Assembly: GCA_005223125.1 (NCBI GenBank)
Contig: NJBH01000010.1
Location: 1 to 64,000 of the forward strand
Length of the DNA: 64,000 nt
Direction of reading: 5' to 3'
Source: Promethearchaeota archaeon Loki_b32
GTDB lineage: Archaea; Asgardarchaeota; Lokiarchaeia; Sigyniarchaeales; SOKP01
Shown piece by piece: positions 8,286-17,413 of the stretch. Below the pieces are notes generated by a model. The model did not search any database. It was given only the letters and a program-made list of their open reading frames with translations, and was not told the origin of the DNA. Made by a program: the position numbers and the translations under genes. Every line of letters begins with the position of its first letter. Within the stretch, counting starts at the first letter, position 1.

Positions 8286-11200
8286 TTATACTTCTTTATT
8301 AGTGAATTTAATTTGATTACTTTTTGGTTCATAAATTGTTCCTTCTTTTAGTAATTCTTCTAGCGCACTTTCTATAAATTTTTTATCTAAACTTTCTTCT
8401 AATTCTAAAATTTGAATAACGTTGGATTTTTCTAATGCTTTCCAGTTATTTTCTTCAAATATCTCTTTCAATCTATTCATTAGACTTTCTAATTTATTTA
8501 GATTACTTCTAGATTGACCAACAAAAATTCTATCCATATCTATTTTTCCTGTTGTTTCATCATATCCTGTATCCTTGAGATATCTTTTGAAGATTTTAAT
8601 GATTGCTTCGACATCCTCTTTTAAGACTTTATCTCTTAACGCCATTTTAGCATAAGCTTCACTGAGCCTAACTAAAGCATCCAGATTTCTTGCTAATATT
8701 GAAATTATGGCATCTTCACTATCATATTGACCTCTTAATTCTAGATAAAATTCTTTAATTCTTTCTTTAGCTTCATCAGTTAATATAGGATTGCATGTCC
8801 TTCTTGCATGTTTGATATATTTTTTTAAAAGATCTCTTGAGATTGGTGCTATTGAAGTACTATTATCTTCAAGGGTTTCTTCTGGTTTCATCATTGAATT
8901 TTTTAAAATAAATTCAGCCATTTGAGCATCATCTGCGGGGTTAGGTTTGTCGACCACTATGAAAATTAAATCAAAACGGGATAAAAGAGACGGGGGTAGC
9001 CTAATATTTTGAGTAGGAGTTTTATATCTATCATATCTTCCAGAATAGGGATTAGCTGCTGCTATAATTGCAGTTTGGGCTTTTAAAGTAGCAACAATAC
9101 CGGCTTTGGCTATACTTACAGTATTATGTAAGATTACACCTTGGCTTATGAATGTATGATTTGGCTCGACTGTAATATCATAGACCCATGGTGTAAAATT
9201 CTTTCCTTTGTTTTGGATACACTCAATTGATTTAATTCTATCCCAATTAATCTCTGAATTTAATAATGAATTTAAATAACTAATTTTCTTTTCAACTATT
9301 TTGATTTTAGAGCTAAGAGCAGAATTGATCTTTAATTTCAATTTTTCTCTTTGTTTTTGACCATAGCCTCCTCTTTCATAATAATCAATATTACTTCTAT
9401 TAAATCCTGAAATATGACCTAAGATTTCTTGAGAATACCCAGATTCAATTCTAATTTCTTTAATATCGATCTTCTTATTGATAATGCTTTTAATTTTTAT
9501 ATATTTGTCTTTAATCATTGCTAACTCTTTTTGAAAGACATTCCGAGTAATCCCATGACGTTTTTTTAAATGACGGTAGAAATATCCATCATAAGCAATT
9601 GCTAAATCCTTTTTAAGACCAACAATCATTTCTATTATCGAAGTTGGAAATATTTCATGATGGTGTGTTTTGGGTATTTCAGGTTTAATAAGATTTCTTA
9701 TCTTCTTAATCCGATAATCATCATCTTCAACAATCTCCTTATAGAATTGAATTAATGACTGCGCACGAATGTAAACCTTATAGGAATCATTATATTTATC
9801 ATACGTTATTCTAGAATGAATGCCTAATTTCAATAGTAAATCTTGATAATCAACACTTAACCCTTTAGAAGCAGTACGATAACAGATTGCTGTAGATTCA
9901 ACACTCCCATCACCCTTGAAAGCACTAATCAATAATTCCTTAGCTATCCTACGACTACTTGATAAGACTTTATTAGGGATTCTTTTGTATTTTGAGATTG
10001 TCATAACTTCTGGAAAATTCTCCATCATCCAACCATATAAGTTAATTGATATATACCTAAGTGTTTTTAATCCATCGTCCCTTTGATTTATACAAGGCTT
10101 AATTTTGAATACATCTTTCATCAAATTATAAAAATCATCAAGTAAAGTGTCATTCATATTAGAAAATCCAATTTCTGCTCCAGATCCTTTATAACTATGT
10201 CCTTCACTGACTAGATATCCTAGTATTCTACCCACTTCAGGATTTAAATGTCTTGGTATAATTATATCTTTAGCTAAAGGATGATTTGAAGTTATTTTTC
10301 CATATAATTCAACAGCATCACTTGAATTTGGTAAGTATTTTGGTACAGGGATAAAATCACCTGGAATACAATTTTCGGCTTTGGTACAATTTAGAATTCC
10401 ATTTCGATATGTAAATAATGGGTGTTCAGGTGTAACTACTATTGATCTTCCATTAGTAAACATAATCTTATAATAATTTTCTGGAGATTTATGGCGACTT
10501 ACTCGATTAACATTAGTTTTGAATATTTTTTTAAAGTCTGTTGTAAAAAGTCTTAAATTATTATATTTTAAAATTTCACAATCTTTACCATATTTTATTT
10601 TTTCATTATTTTTTTCTATTAGATTATCAATAAATTCTCCGATAACAATTCTTTTACCATCTATACTTAATATTTCAGTATCATAATGATAAGATTGTTG
10701 CTCCATTGCCTCATGGAGTGCAGATCTATCAGCCGTATCCATTTTATCAAATTCATCTATTGCTGCTACCCCTCCATTGGCTAACACAACTACTCCTGCT
10801 TCAAGGTTCATTTGTCCCGTGTCAGGTTCTTTTATTACAGCAGCAGTTAGACCAACTGCTGTAGATCCTTTCCCAGATGTGTATAAACCCCGTGGAGATA
10901 CTTCTATTGCGGATTTCAGGATCTCAGACTTTCCAGTTCCTGGATCACCAACAAATAACACATGAATATCACCTCTTTTATAACTTCCTCCCGGTTTTTT
11001 TTTCCTTGTACCAGCAAACAGACTCAAAGCCGATGCCATTTTTAGATCTTCTCTCCCATATATGTCAGGAGCAATTGAACGTGCTATTTTTCTTTGAATT
11101 AATGGTTCTTTAGATAGATCTTCAATTTTTTTCCTATCTTCTTTGGTGAGATCAATCATATCTTCTGTTTTATCCTCAGGATCTATAAAATTGATATCAA

Positions 11201-11984
11201 AATATGTCTTAAATAATGTTGAATTATTACTTTTTGTTGATTGAGCTATTACTGATTTAAATATTCCCATTAATTTTAATCTATCTCCGGGTTTTACAGT
11301 ATCTACTAAATCATGTGTTAAAATTGCTTGAACAGATCTAGGAATTCTTCCAGGAGGTAAATCTTCAGGTATCTCTTGTATCATAATACTTTGCCAATCA
11401 ATAAATTCTGAATTTTTAGATATTAATCTAAAATCTGTTTGTGCTCTAGCTTTACACCGTTTATTTGTACAAAATTTTGGCCACCTTATTCTTGAAGTCA
11501 ACTGTAATACCTCAAATTGAGCCCCACATAAACTACATTCAAATAATGCTTTTATTATCTTTGGTCTGATAGTAGAACATCTGACCAAAATACCTTTTGA
11601 CCAAACAAGTGTACCAATATGCTTTGCTCTTAATCCTCTTAAGTGTATAAATAATGAACTATTTTTATCTTTAGTTGTTATTCTTACGAAATATTCTTGA
11701 TTACTCAATGTTGCACCTTGAAACTTTAATAAGTTCTTGAATGCATCGACAGCATCTTCAAGTAGAGCTTCAGGATCTTTAACAAACATCTCAGCAATAT
11801 CAGGATCGCTGGACAATAAATCCTCATAAAAAATAATTAGGGTATTTCCCCCTTTTGCATAAATATCATTGATTTGATCTTGGTATTTGTACACGCCGGG
11901 GTTCTCTTGAAACAACCGATAAAAATCCTCAAAACGCTGAGTCTTATTAATCGGTTGACTAGGGCTTGGTAATGGAGTTGTCAT
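8286..11984 (-). CDS. mcm: MCM replicative helicase precursor, interrupted by an intein
   Basis: MCM forms the hexameric ring that unwinds DNA at the archaeal fork. The 1232-residue precursor contains an N-terminal domain with a zinc finger (C-S-L-C at about 150-153 and C-T-N-K-R-C at about 172-177) and an OB fold. The AAA+ core has Walker A G-D-P-G-T-G-K-S (346-353) and Walker B A-I-D-E-F-D-K-M (408-415), with the arginine finger segment L-S-R-F-D after the intein. A C-terminal winged helix ends the protein. Residues 431-954 are an intein inserted after E-A-M-E-Q-Q; removing it leaves 708 residues, the normal MCM size. The helicase can only work after protein splicing, because the intein separates Walker B from sensor 1 and the arginine finger. 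GINS, topoVI and an Orc-like gene lie in the same window. Confidence 0.97.
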   Translation of the reverse strand: MTTPLPSPSQPINKTQRFEDFYRLFQENPGVYKYQDQINDIYAKGGNTLIIFYEDLLSSDPDIAEMFVKDPEALLEDAVDAFKNLLKFQGATLSNQEYFVRITTKDKNSSLFIHLRGLRAKHIGTLVWSKGILVRCSTIRPKIIKALFECSLCGAQFEVLQLTSRIRWPKFCTNKRCKARAQTDFRLISKNSEFIDWQSIMIQEIPEDLPPGRIPRSVQAILTHDLVDTVKPGDRLKLMGIFKSVIAQSTKSNNSTLFKTYFDINFIDPEDKTEDMIDLTKEDRKKIEDLSKEPLIQRKIARSIAPDIYGREDLKMASALSLFAGTRKKKPGGSYKRGDIHVLFVGDPGTGKSEILKSAIEVSPRGLYTSGKGSTAVGLTAAVIKEPDTGQMNLEAGVVVLANGGVAAIDEFDKMDTADRSALHEAMEQQSYHYDTEILSIDGKRIVIGEFIDNLIEKNNEKIKYGKDCEILKYNNLRLFTTDFKKIFKTNVNRVSRHKSPENYYKIMFTNGRSIVVTPEHPLFTYRNGILNCTKAENCIPGDFIPVPKYLPNSSDAVELYGKITSNHPLAKDIIIPRHLNPEVGRILGYLVSEGHSYKGSGAEIGFSNMNDTLLDDFYNLMKDVFKIKPCINQRDDGLKTLRYISINLYGWMMENFPEVMTISKYKRIPNKVLSSSRRIAKELLISAFKGDGSVESTAICYRTASKGLSVDYQDLLLKLGIHSRITYDKYNDSYKVYIRAQSLIQFYKEIVEDDDYRIKKIRNLIKPEIPKTHHHEIFPTSIIEMIVGLKKDLAIAYDGYFYRHLKKRHGITRNVFQKELAMIKDKYIKIKSIINKKIDIKEIRIESGYSQEILGHISGFNRSNIDYYERGGYGQKQREKLKLKINSALSSKIKIVEKKISYLNSLLNSEINWDRIKSIECIQNKGKNFTPWVYDITVEPNHTFISQGVILHNTVSIAKAGIVATLKAQTAIIAAANPYSGRYDRYKTPTQNIRLPPSLLSRFDLIFIVVDKPNPADDAQMAEFILKNSMMKPEETLEDNSTSIAPISRDLLKKYIKHARRTCNPILTDEAKERIKEFYLELRGQYDSEDAIISILARNLDALVRLSEAYAKMALRDKVLKEDVEAIIKIFKRYLKDTGYDETTGKIDMDRIFVGQSRSNLNKLESLMNRLKEIFEENNWKALEKSNVIQILELEESLDKKFIESALEELLKEGTIYEPKSNQIKFTNKEV
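9123..10694 (-). mobile_element. Intein in MCM with LAGLIDADG-type homing endonuclease
   Basis: The 524-residue insert starts at Ser431 and ends with His-Asn (953-954), followed by Thr955 as the first residue of the C-extein, which fits the splicing rules for a Ser/Thr intein. Block A is Y-D-T-E-I-L-S (434-440), block B contains V-V-T-P-E-H-P-L-F (516-524), and block F is V-Y-D-I-T-V-E-P-N-H-T-F (934-945). Between B and F are two dodecapeptide motifs, G-R-I-L-G-Y-L-V-S-E-G (585-595) and L-L-I-S-A-F-K-G-D-G-S (684-694). Each keeps its acidic residue, so the endonuclease may be active. Residues about 838-885 also look like an XRE-type helix-turn-helix. The insertion lies just after Walker B, at one of the most conserved stretches of the gene. 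Confidence 0.93.
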
Positions 11985-12089
11985 AATAAATCACATATAA
12001 TTCTTTTAATATACCTAAATGTTATTGTAGATTTTTAATCTATCTTATTAAACGAACTGACTTTTATTATAGGGTAAATAATAAATTGT

Positions 12090-12110
12090 AAAAAGAGCAA
12101 TGTGTCGCTC
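12090..12110 (-). terminator. Hairpin plus T5 downstream of the HEAT-repeat membrane gene
   Basis: On the minus strand GAGC pairs with GCTC across an 8-base loop and is followed at once by TTTTT. It lies about 45 bases after the stop codon at 12156 and before the MCM promoter region. The stem is only 4 bp. Confidence 0.3.
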
Positions 12111-12155
12111 GATTTACTGAATTGTTATTACTATTATATTAAAAACAGTAATATT

Positions 12156-15100
12156 CTAATTTTCTTTTAATTCTTGAAGGATTCCACATATAATAGGGTC
12201 TTGACTCATCTCACATCTTATTTTCAAAAGAGAAATCACCCGTTTTTTAATTTTTTCATTCTCATACTTTACTGTCCGTCCTAAAATTAATGCAATTGAA
12301 CGTTGCGTCTCTAAAGACCCTTGATCACTAAGATTCTGCAATAACCTTGTTAAGATACGATTAAGCCCAATTTCCTGAATTAAGTCAATAAAACTGTTTA
12401 TAGCACTAGTTCGTACTTCCTTTGACTCATCTTCTAATAAAATAATAAATTTTTCAAATAAATCTTCAATCTGATTGCTGTAAAGCCTTATTAATCTAGT
12501 TGAAGCTTCTCTAACTTTAGGATCAGAACTTTTTAGATTATCTTGTAAGTGTTCAAATGGAAGATCAGAATTATTTACTTCTTTTATATTTGAAAGGATA
12601 TTCATAGCAGACCTGCGAACCCAATTTTGAGCATCATTAAGGAGGGAAACAAGTCTCTCAATAATTTTTCCCTTATCATCAATATGATTAACAATTTTTC
12701 CTAAGCTTGTAACTGCGGCTTCTCTGACAATCCATTCATCATCGATCAACGATTTATTTATTAAAACATCAACAACAGAAAAGGGAAGCTTATATCCAAT
12801 AAATCCTAGAATATTAACACTTATTTCACGGATAAATGAGTCTTGGTCATCGAGAAAATTTAGAATTTCTTGGACGGGAATAATATCTGGGGATTCTTTA
12901 GCAATTTCTAATAGGGATTTAGAAAGTACAATTCTCACAGATAATTCTTGGTTAACTAGAATCTCTAAGAATTCAGACATATGTGGTTTTATCAAAGAAG
13001 AATCTTTTTGAGCTATTCTTGAAATTATACTTGATAATATCTTCTTAACTTGTTTGTTCTTATCTTTTTGCAATAGTAAAAGAACTGGTTTAATATCAAT
13101 ATATTCAATAAATTCTTCAATCAAGCCATCTATTGAGTTAACAGCATTTAGCCTAATATCATTGTTTTCATCAGAGAAGTATCTTATTAGAGTTTGAATT
13201 ACATTTTTTGGATTAGTTTTACCGATATTGATTAAAGTTTTTGATATTATTCCTTTTGTTAGAAATTTCGAAACGTCTGGTATTTTGATTAGATTCTGGA
13301 ATATTAAATCAGGATTATTTTTATAATTTTGTACTAAAATATCTGAAATATTCTCTCTTAATTGTTCATTTTCGAATTTTATAAATACTAAGAGAATAGT
13401 AAGTATTTTATCAGGATCATATAGCCATAATTTTCCAAGAAGAGATACAAAACTGTTTAATATGTTAAAATTAGATGGATCGATTTTACTAATGATATTA
13501 TCAATCTCTAATAAATTTGGTTGTTCCTTAAAATATTTCTCTAAGACTTTGATTGCTGCAAGTCTGGTTTCTTCATTTGAATCAGTTAAACCTTCTAAAA
13601 ATGGTAAAATTGGAATATTAAATTTTTTAAAATTACCAATTCTCGCAAAAACATCGAAAATTGATGCCCTCACTGAAGTAGATGGATCTTTGGTTAAAGG
13701 AATTATTTTAGAAATCATCTTCTTGTTGATTTGTTTAACAGCAAGTTTTTTTATATTTTTAATCGCTGCAGCACTGATATTAGTATTATAGTGAAAAATT
13801 TTATCAAGCATAATATCAACAGGTAAGATAAAAGAAGAATCTGCTAAAAGATTAAGAATTTCAACTTGAATAGTGCTATCTGGGTCATTTATTAATTTTT
13901 CAATATTTAAGTTAAGAATTAAGTCTTGATTTTTATCTACCAATCTATTTAAAATTTTAAGTCCTAATTTTCTTAATCTCCATTCTGAATCTTCAATAAA
14001 ATTAAGGATTAAATCTTCAGGTAATTTTTCTATAAATTCTATATCTGCTTTTATAAGTGATTTCGTTATAGGGATACATTTATCATAATTCGGAGATCTA
14101 ACTGCTTCCAATATCCATGGTAATATTATTTCTGGAGCATCTTTTTCCAATTGAATCAAAATCTTATTACAAATTTTCCTAGAATTTGGATTATAATCAG
14201 ATAAACCATCAAGTAATGAATTTTTAAATTTCCATTCATTAAGATTTATCTCATTTTTTAGAGGAATTCTTTCAAACATCAAAAATAGAGTTTCTTCGGC
14301 ATGTTTTCTTATCTTAGGATCATTATTCTTGATAAAATTAAATAAAGGAATTGGATCAAATGTTTGTCCGCATTCTGTAATTTTAGAATACCTAATATTT
14401 GTGATGAATTCATTATTTCTTGATAATATGAAATACGAAGTAAAAATTACTAATACAATTTCTTCAATCACAGCTGCCCAAGCAAACATATAAAAATTGG
14501 GATAAATTTGAGTAGTAAAAGTCCATAAATTAAAAGTATATTGCAATTTGTCTGGATTAACAATCAAAAAATTGACTAAAACATTTACTCCAATTGAAGC
14601 CATTAAATATGCTGCGAAATAAATATCTATTCCTCTATATTTAATTTTTCTCCCCCAAAAGCGCGTAAAATATCCTAAAATTCCAAATAAAAGGGTCACA
14701 AATACGAAAACAGAAGTCATTGTCGAAATTGCCAGTCTTTGAGTAAAAAAGAACATTACAGTTTGGAATAATGAAATCCATGCCCAAACAAATACAAATA
14801 ACATTAAACCCAATAAAATATAGGGGCCTGGATCAGACAAAAATTGTTTCATTCCCCTTTTACTGTCCTCAAAATTAATGAAAATAGATCGTCTTATATC
14901 CGGAATATGGTAATAAACATTTGAAATTCCAGCTATATATCCCTTAGATCCATAAAAAGTCAAAATCATTAAAGGGTATACAAGCATCCATGTTATCCAA
15001 ATCATTATAAAGGGTAAACCAAGTAAAGACAGTAATATAGGCGGGAAAATGAATACTAATAAATAAAAAACTAAAGCACATAAAATCTTTACAAGCTTAT

Positions 15101-15509
15101 TACTTGAAATATTTATAATTTTATTGCTAATAAATTTATGAAAAGGCGTTAATCCTTCATCTGATTCTTTACTTAAAGCTATAAAAAGGAAATCTATCAT
15201 CGGATAAAATGTAATATAACTTAAGCAACAAATAAAAGGTATTAGTAATGCTAGAGGATGAACTTCAGGTGGAGTAGTCTGTGGGTCCCAGAATTCGTCT
15301 GTTCTTACAGCATAGATAACAGCAACAGTGAAAACAACCAAGATGGATAAACTAAAAATAATTCCATAAAATATACATTGGATTCTATCTTTATTTCTAA
15401 ATTCCCCCTTTTTAACCAATGCAACTTGTTTATAAATGATGTAGAACCCTATTATAAAGAAAATTAAAAAGACTAAAAGAAGGATTATTTCTATTACCAA
15501 GATTTTCAC
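12156..15509 (-). CDS. Multi-pass membrane protein with long HEAT-repeat domain
   Basis: The 1117 residues divide into two halves. Residues 1 to about 370 hold about nine hydrophobic helices (for example about 2-28, 45-68, 86-113, 141-165, 230-255 and 338-360), so the N-terminus is a polytopic membrane domain. From about 385 to the end there are some 18-20 tandem two-helix units of 35-40 residues with the HEAT signature of a central D/N-x-x-x-x-V-R-x-x-A, as in W-V-R-R-S-A-M-N-I-L. HEAT solenoids in eukaryotes and Asgard archaea are scaffolds for protein or membrane-coat assemblies. This one should project into the cytosol from the membrane. I recognise no catalytic motif. The gene stands alone between the MCM and GINS genes. 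The link to trafficking is inference only. Confidence 0.75.
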   Translation of the reverse strand: MKILVIEIILLLVFLIFFIIGFYIIYKQVALVKKGEFRNKDRIQCIFYGIIFSLSILVVFTVAVIYAVRTDEFWDPQTTPPEVHPLALLIPFICCLSYITFYPMIDFLFIALSKESDEGLTPFHKFISNKIINISSNKLVKILCALVFYLLVFIFPPILLSLLGLPFIMIWITWMLVYPLMILTFYGSKGYIAGISNVYYHIPDIRRSIFINFEDSKRGMKQFLSDPGPYILLGLMLFVFVWAWISLFQTVMFFFTQRLAISTMTSVFVFVTLLFGILGYFTRFWGRKIKYRGIDIYFAAYLMASIGVNVLVNFLIVNPDKLQYTFNLWTFTTQIYPNFYMFAWAAVIEEIVLVIFTSYFILSRNNEFITNIRYSKITECGQTFDPIPLFNFIKNNDPKIRKHAEETLFLMFERIPLKNEINLNEWKFKNSLLDGLSDYNPNSRKICNKILIQLEKDAPEIILPWILEAVRSPNYDKCIPITKSLIKADIEFIEKLPEDLILNFIEDSEWRLRKLGLKILNRLVDKNQDLILNLNIEKLINDPDSTIQVEILNLLADSSFILPVDIMLDKIFHYNTNISAAAIKNIKKLAVKQINKKMISKIIPLTKDPSTSVRASIFDVFARIGNFKKFNIPILPFLEGLTDSNEETRLAAIKVLEKYFKEQPNLLEIDNIISKIDPSNFNILNSFVSLLGKLWLYDPDKILTILLVFIKFENEQLRENISDILVQNYKNNPDLIFQNLIKIPDVSKFLTKGIISKTLINIGKTNPKNVIQTLIRYFSDENNDIRLNAVNSIDGLIEEFIEYIDIKPVLLLLQKDKNKQVKKILSSIISRIAQKDSSLIKPHMSEFLEILVNQELSVRIVLSKSLLEIAKESPDIIPVQEILNFLDDQDSFIREISVNILGFIGYKLPFSVVDVLINKSLIDDEWIVREAAVTSLGKIVNHIDDKGKIIERLVSLLNDAQNWVRRSAMNILSNIKEVNNSDLPFEHLQDNLKSSDPKVREASTRLIRLYSNQIEDLFEKFIILLEDESKEVRTSAINSFIDLIQEIGLNRILTRLLQNLSDQGSLETQRSIALILGRTVKYENEKIKKRVISLLKIRCEMSQDPIICGILQELKEN

Positions 15510-15570
15510 GAGATTTTTAAATTATTAATAAAATTATAGTATGTTTATTTCTCTTGTATCACTTTTGTAT

Positions 15571-15580
15571 AGTATATAAA
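15571..15580 (+). promoter_or_regulatory. TATA box for the GINS gene
   Basis: AGTATATAAA lies about 50 bases upstream of the ATG at 15625. The expected start of transcription is near 15601, which favours the ATG at 15625 with a short leader over the in-frame GTG at 15604. Confidence 0.45.
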
Positions 15581-15624
15581 GATTTATTAATGTATTAAAT
15601 CTGGTGTATTTATTATTGGAAATA

Positions 15625-16164
15625 ATGGAAGAACGCTTAGCTAATTCCTTGAATAGGATAAATTTTATTTTTCGAAATGAAAAAATTATTGCTGAGTGCA
15701 TAAAGAATTCTGAGGGTTTTTCTCTTTTAGGAGAATCTTTTGGTCCTTTCGAGAAAGGAAAAAAATATAAATTAAAGCTATTTTCTGCCATTCAATTTAT
15801 TGAAAAAGACATTTTAAAAGTAGCACCTACAGAAAAATGTGATAATATTGATGTTCAGCGTTATGCCATAAGCGAGAGAGATGATCCAAAACTAATTAAA
15901 AGATCGAATAGCTATTTTTTAAATAAAATAAGGGAATTCAAAACATTCATGGAAAACGAAATAAATAAAAAAAATAAACCAGTAATAGATTTGGATAGAT
16001 ACAATTCATATACTTCAAATATTATTGACAGTCGGTTATTAAAACTATTAAAATTATCACGGGCAGAATTATCTTTAGAGGATGAGAGAATATTAACAAA
16101 TTCTGAGAAACTACTCTACGATTATTTATATCATCTCATTAAAATATGGAGAGATTTCTTTTAA
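15625..16164 (+). CDS. GINS complex subunit (Gins23-like)
   Basis: GINS joins MCM and Cdc45/GAN to form the archaeal CMG-like helicase. The 179-residue protein reads as a small beta domain first, with L-L-G-E-S-F-G-P-F-E-K-G and then a hydrophobic strand-helix (I-Q-F-I-E-K-D). An all-helical domain follows that starts at V-Q-R-Y-A-I and contains Y-F-L-N-K-I-R-E-F and L-L-K-L-S-R. The G-P-F-x-x-G phrase and the B-then-A domain order are those of the archaeal Gins23 (Psf2/Psf3-type) subunit, not of Gins51. I chose the ATG at 15625; an in-frame GTG at 15604 would add seven residues, but the TATA box places the transcript start near it. The gene converges with pyrE. The family call rests on recognised motifs and size, not on a search. 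Confidence 0.65.
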   Translation: MEERLANSLNRINFIFRNEKIIAECIKNSEGFSLLGESFGPFEKGKKYKLKLFSAIQFIEKDILKVAPTEKCDNIDVQRYAISERDDPKLIKRSNSYFLNKIREFKTFMENEINKKNKPVIDLDRYNSYTSNIIDSRLLKLLKLSRAELSLEDERILTNSEKLLYDYLYHLIKIWRDFF

Positions 16165-16208
16165 ATTCACTAGAGTTAAAACTATTTTTATATTTGATTG
16201 AAGATATA

Positions 16209-16883
16209 TTAGAATTTTATCCGGTTTGTCCCATATTTCTTGAAATATGCTTCAATATGATCTGCAATTTCTTTAGTAATTTCTAATTTAGGTAATAAAT
16301 CGAATGCATTGCTCATTGCATAATACTGAACATTATTTTCTAAGATTATCTCTTTTACACTTTTTCTATCATCTCTTAGTTCGTTTCTATTTGTTAAACC
16401 TATAGCTGCAATGATTTTCACGTTTAATTCCCTCAATTTTTTAATTGTATTGACTAGAGAATCCCCAGTAGTTGTAACATCCTCAATAATAACTGTTTCT
16501 CCATTAGGAACTCCTAGAAAGAATCTGTCTTTAGGATCTCCATGTTCTTTTTGTTTACCTCTCCCCATTGAGAGAATATAAACTCCAGATTTATAATTTT
16601 CCTGATTTTTTGCCCATTTATATTGTGTGATAATACCTATTTTTGTGGCGCCCTCTGGAACACCATAAAAACACTTTGGATTTAAACCTAAATAATTAAT
16701 ATATAAAAAAATATAATCAGTTAACTGATCAAGTAAGAAAACATCGGATGAAATATTCCTCCAATTTATATACCAAAAAGATAATCTGCCAGACTTCAGT
16801 TTTATAGGTTCTCTAAATAATCCGATGATATTATTATTAACTATGAAATTATAAAAATTTTCTTTTTCATTTTCCCAACTCAT
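16209..16883 (-). CDS. pyrE: Orotate phosphoribosyltransferase
   Basis: PyrE converts orotate and PRPP to orotidine 5'-phosphate in pyrimidine synthesis. The 224 residues show the N-terminal I-K-L-K-S-G-R-L-S (27-35), equivalent to the family's F-x-L-K-S-G-x-x-S, then Y-I-N-W-R. The flexible catalytic loop is G-R-G-K-Q-K-E-H-G (107-115) and the PRPP-binding motif is V-I-I-E-D-V-T-T-T-G-D-S (131-142). All key residues are present. It is the last gene of the topoVI operon, 11 bases after the HEAT-like gene. A pyrI gene is elsewhere in the window (60351-60860), but no other pyr gene is adjacent. Confidence 0.9.
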   Translation of the reverse strand: MSWENEKENFYNFIVNNNIIGLFREPIKLKSGRLSFWYINWRNISSDVFLLDQLTDYIFLYINYLGLNPKCFYGVPEGATKIGIITQYKWAKNQENYKSGVYILSMGRGKQKEHGDPKDRFFLGVPNGETVIIEDVTTTGDSLVNTIKKLRELNVKIIAAIGLTNRNELRDDRKSVKEIILENNVQYYAMSNAFDLLPKLEITKEIADHIEAYFKKYGTNRIKF

Positions 16884-16894
16884 AAGAAAGATCC

Positions 16895-17413
16895 TTACTC
16901 TTTTAATGTTAAATATTCTTTTCTCGCTTTAGCATATTCTTCTCCGCTAATTTTACCTTCTAGGAACAACTTTTCTTTTTCCCGCATGGATTTCCTTTTT
17001 TGAGCTAATTCTTTCTTTCTTTCAGCATTAGTAAAATTTTTTGAAATAGCCTGAGCTAATTTTACAATTTGTTTATTATTTTTCTTCAAAAGATTATTTA
17101 GATATTTTCTTATTGGTTTAGCCATTTCAATATCTTTTCTTGAAATTTCTTCAATGCGAGTCAGAGCCATTATTATTGTTTCGTTATCATCACCTTCCAA
17201 AACACTCACTAATCTTGGGATTGCCACATCAGTCATAATTTCATCGAGATATTTCTCAACTTCCTTTTTTGCATTTCCGTAGCTACCTAATTGCTTGGTT
17301 CTTATATATTCGATGAAAAGTAACGGTAATTCAATCGGCCACTCTGCCATATCTTCTTTGTCGATTAATTGTACAAATCCGCCATCTTTCTTTTTAAAGA
17401 TTCTTATATCCAA
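16895..17413 (-). CDS. Small HEAT-like protein with C-terminal SHOCT-like motif
   Basis: This 172-residue protein overlaps the 3' end of the topoVI-A gene by 10 bases. Residues about 45-130 form amphipathic helix pairs resembling HEAT/ARM units (A-I-P-R-L-V-S-V-L-E-G-D-D-N-E followed by I-I-M-A-L-T-R-I). The highly charged tail ends in L-F-L-E-G-K-I-S-G-E-E-Y-A-K-A, similar to the short C-terminal SHOCT motif (L-x-x-G-x-I-x-x-x-E-Y). No enzyme motif is visible. Translational coupling with topoVI-A suggests it may bind the topoisomerase or DNA, but this is inference. I do not recognise a named family. Confidence 0.65.
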   Translation of the reverse strand: MDIRIFKKKDGGFVQLIDKEDMAEWPIELPLLFIEYIRTKQLGSYGNAKKEVEKYLDEIMTDVAIPRLVSVLEGDDNETIIMALTRIEEISRKDIEMAKPIRKYLNNLLKKNNKQIVKLAQAISKNFTNAERKKELAQKRKSMREKEKLFLEGKISGEEYAKARKEYLTLKE

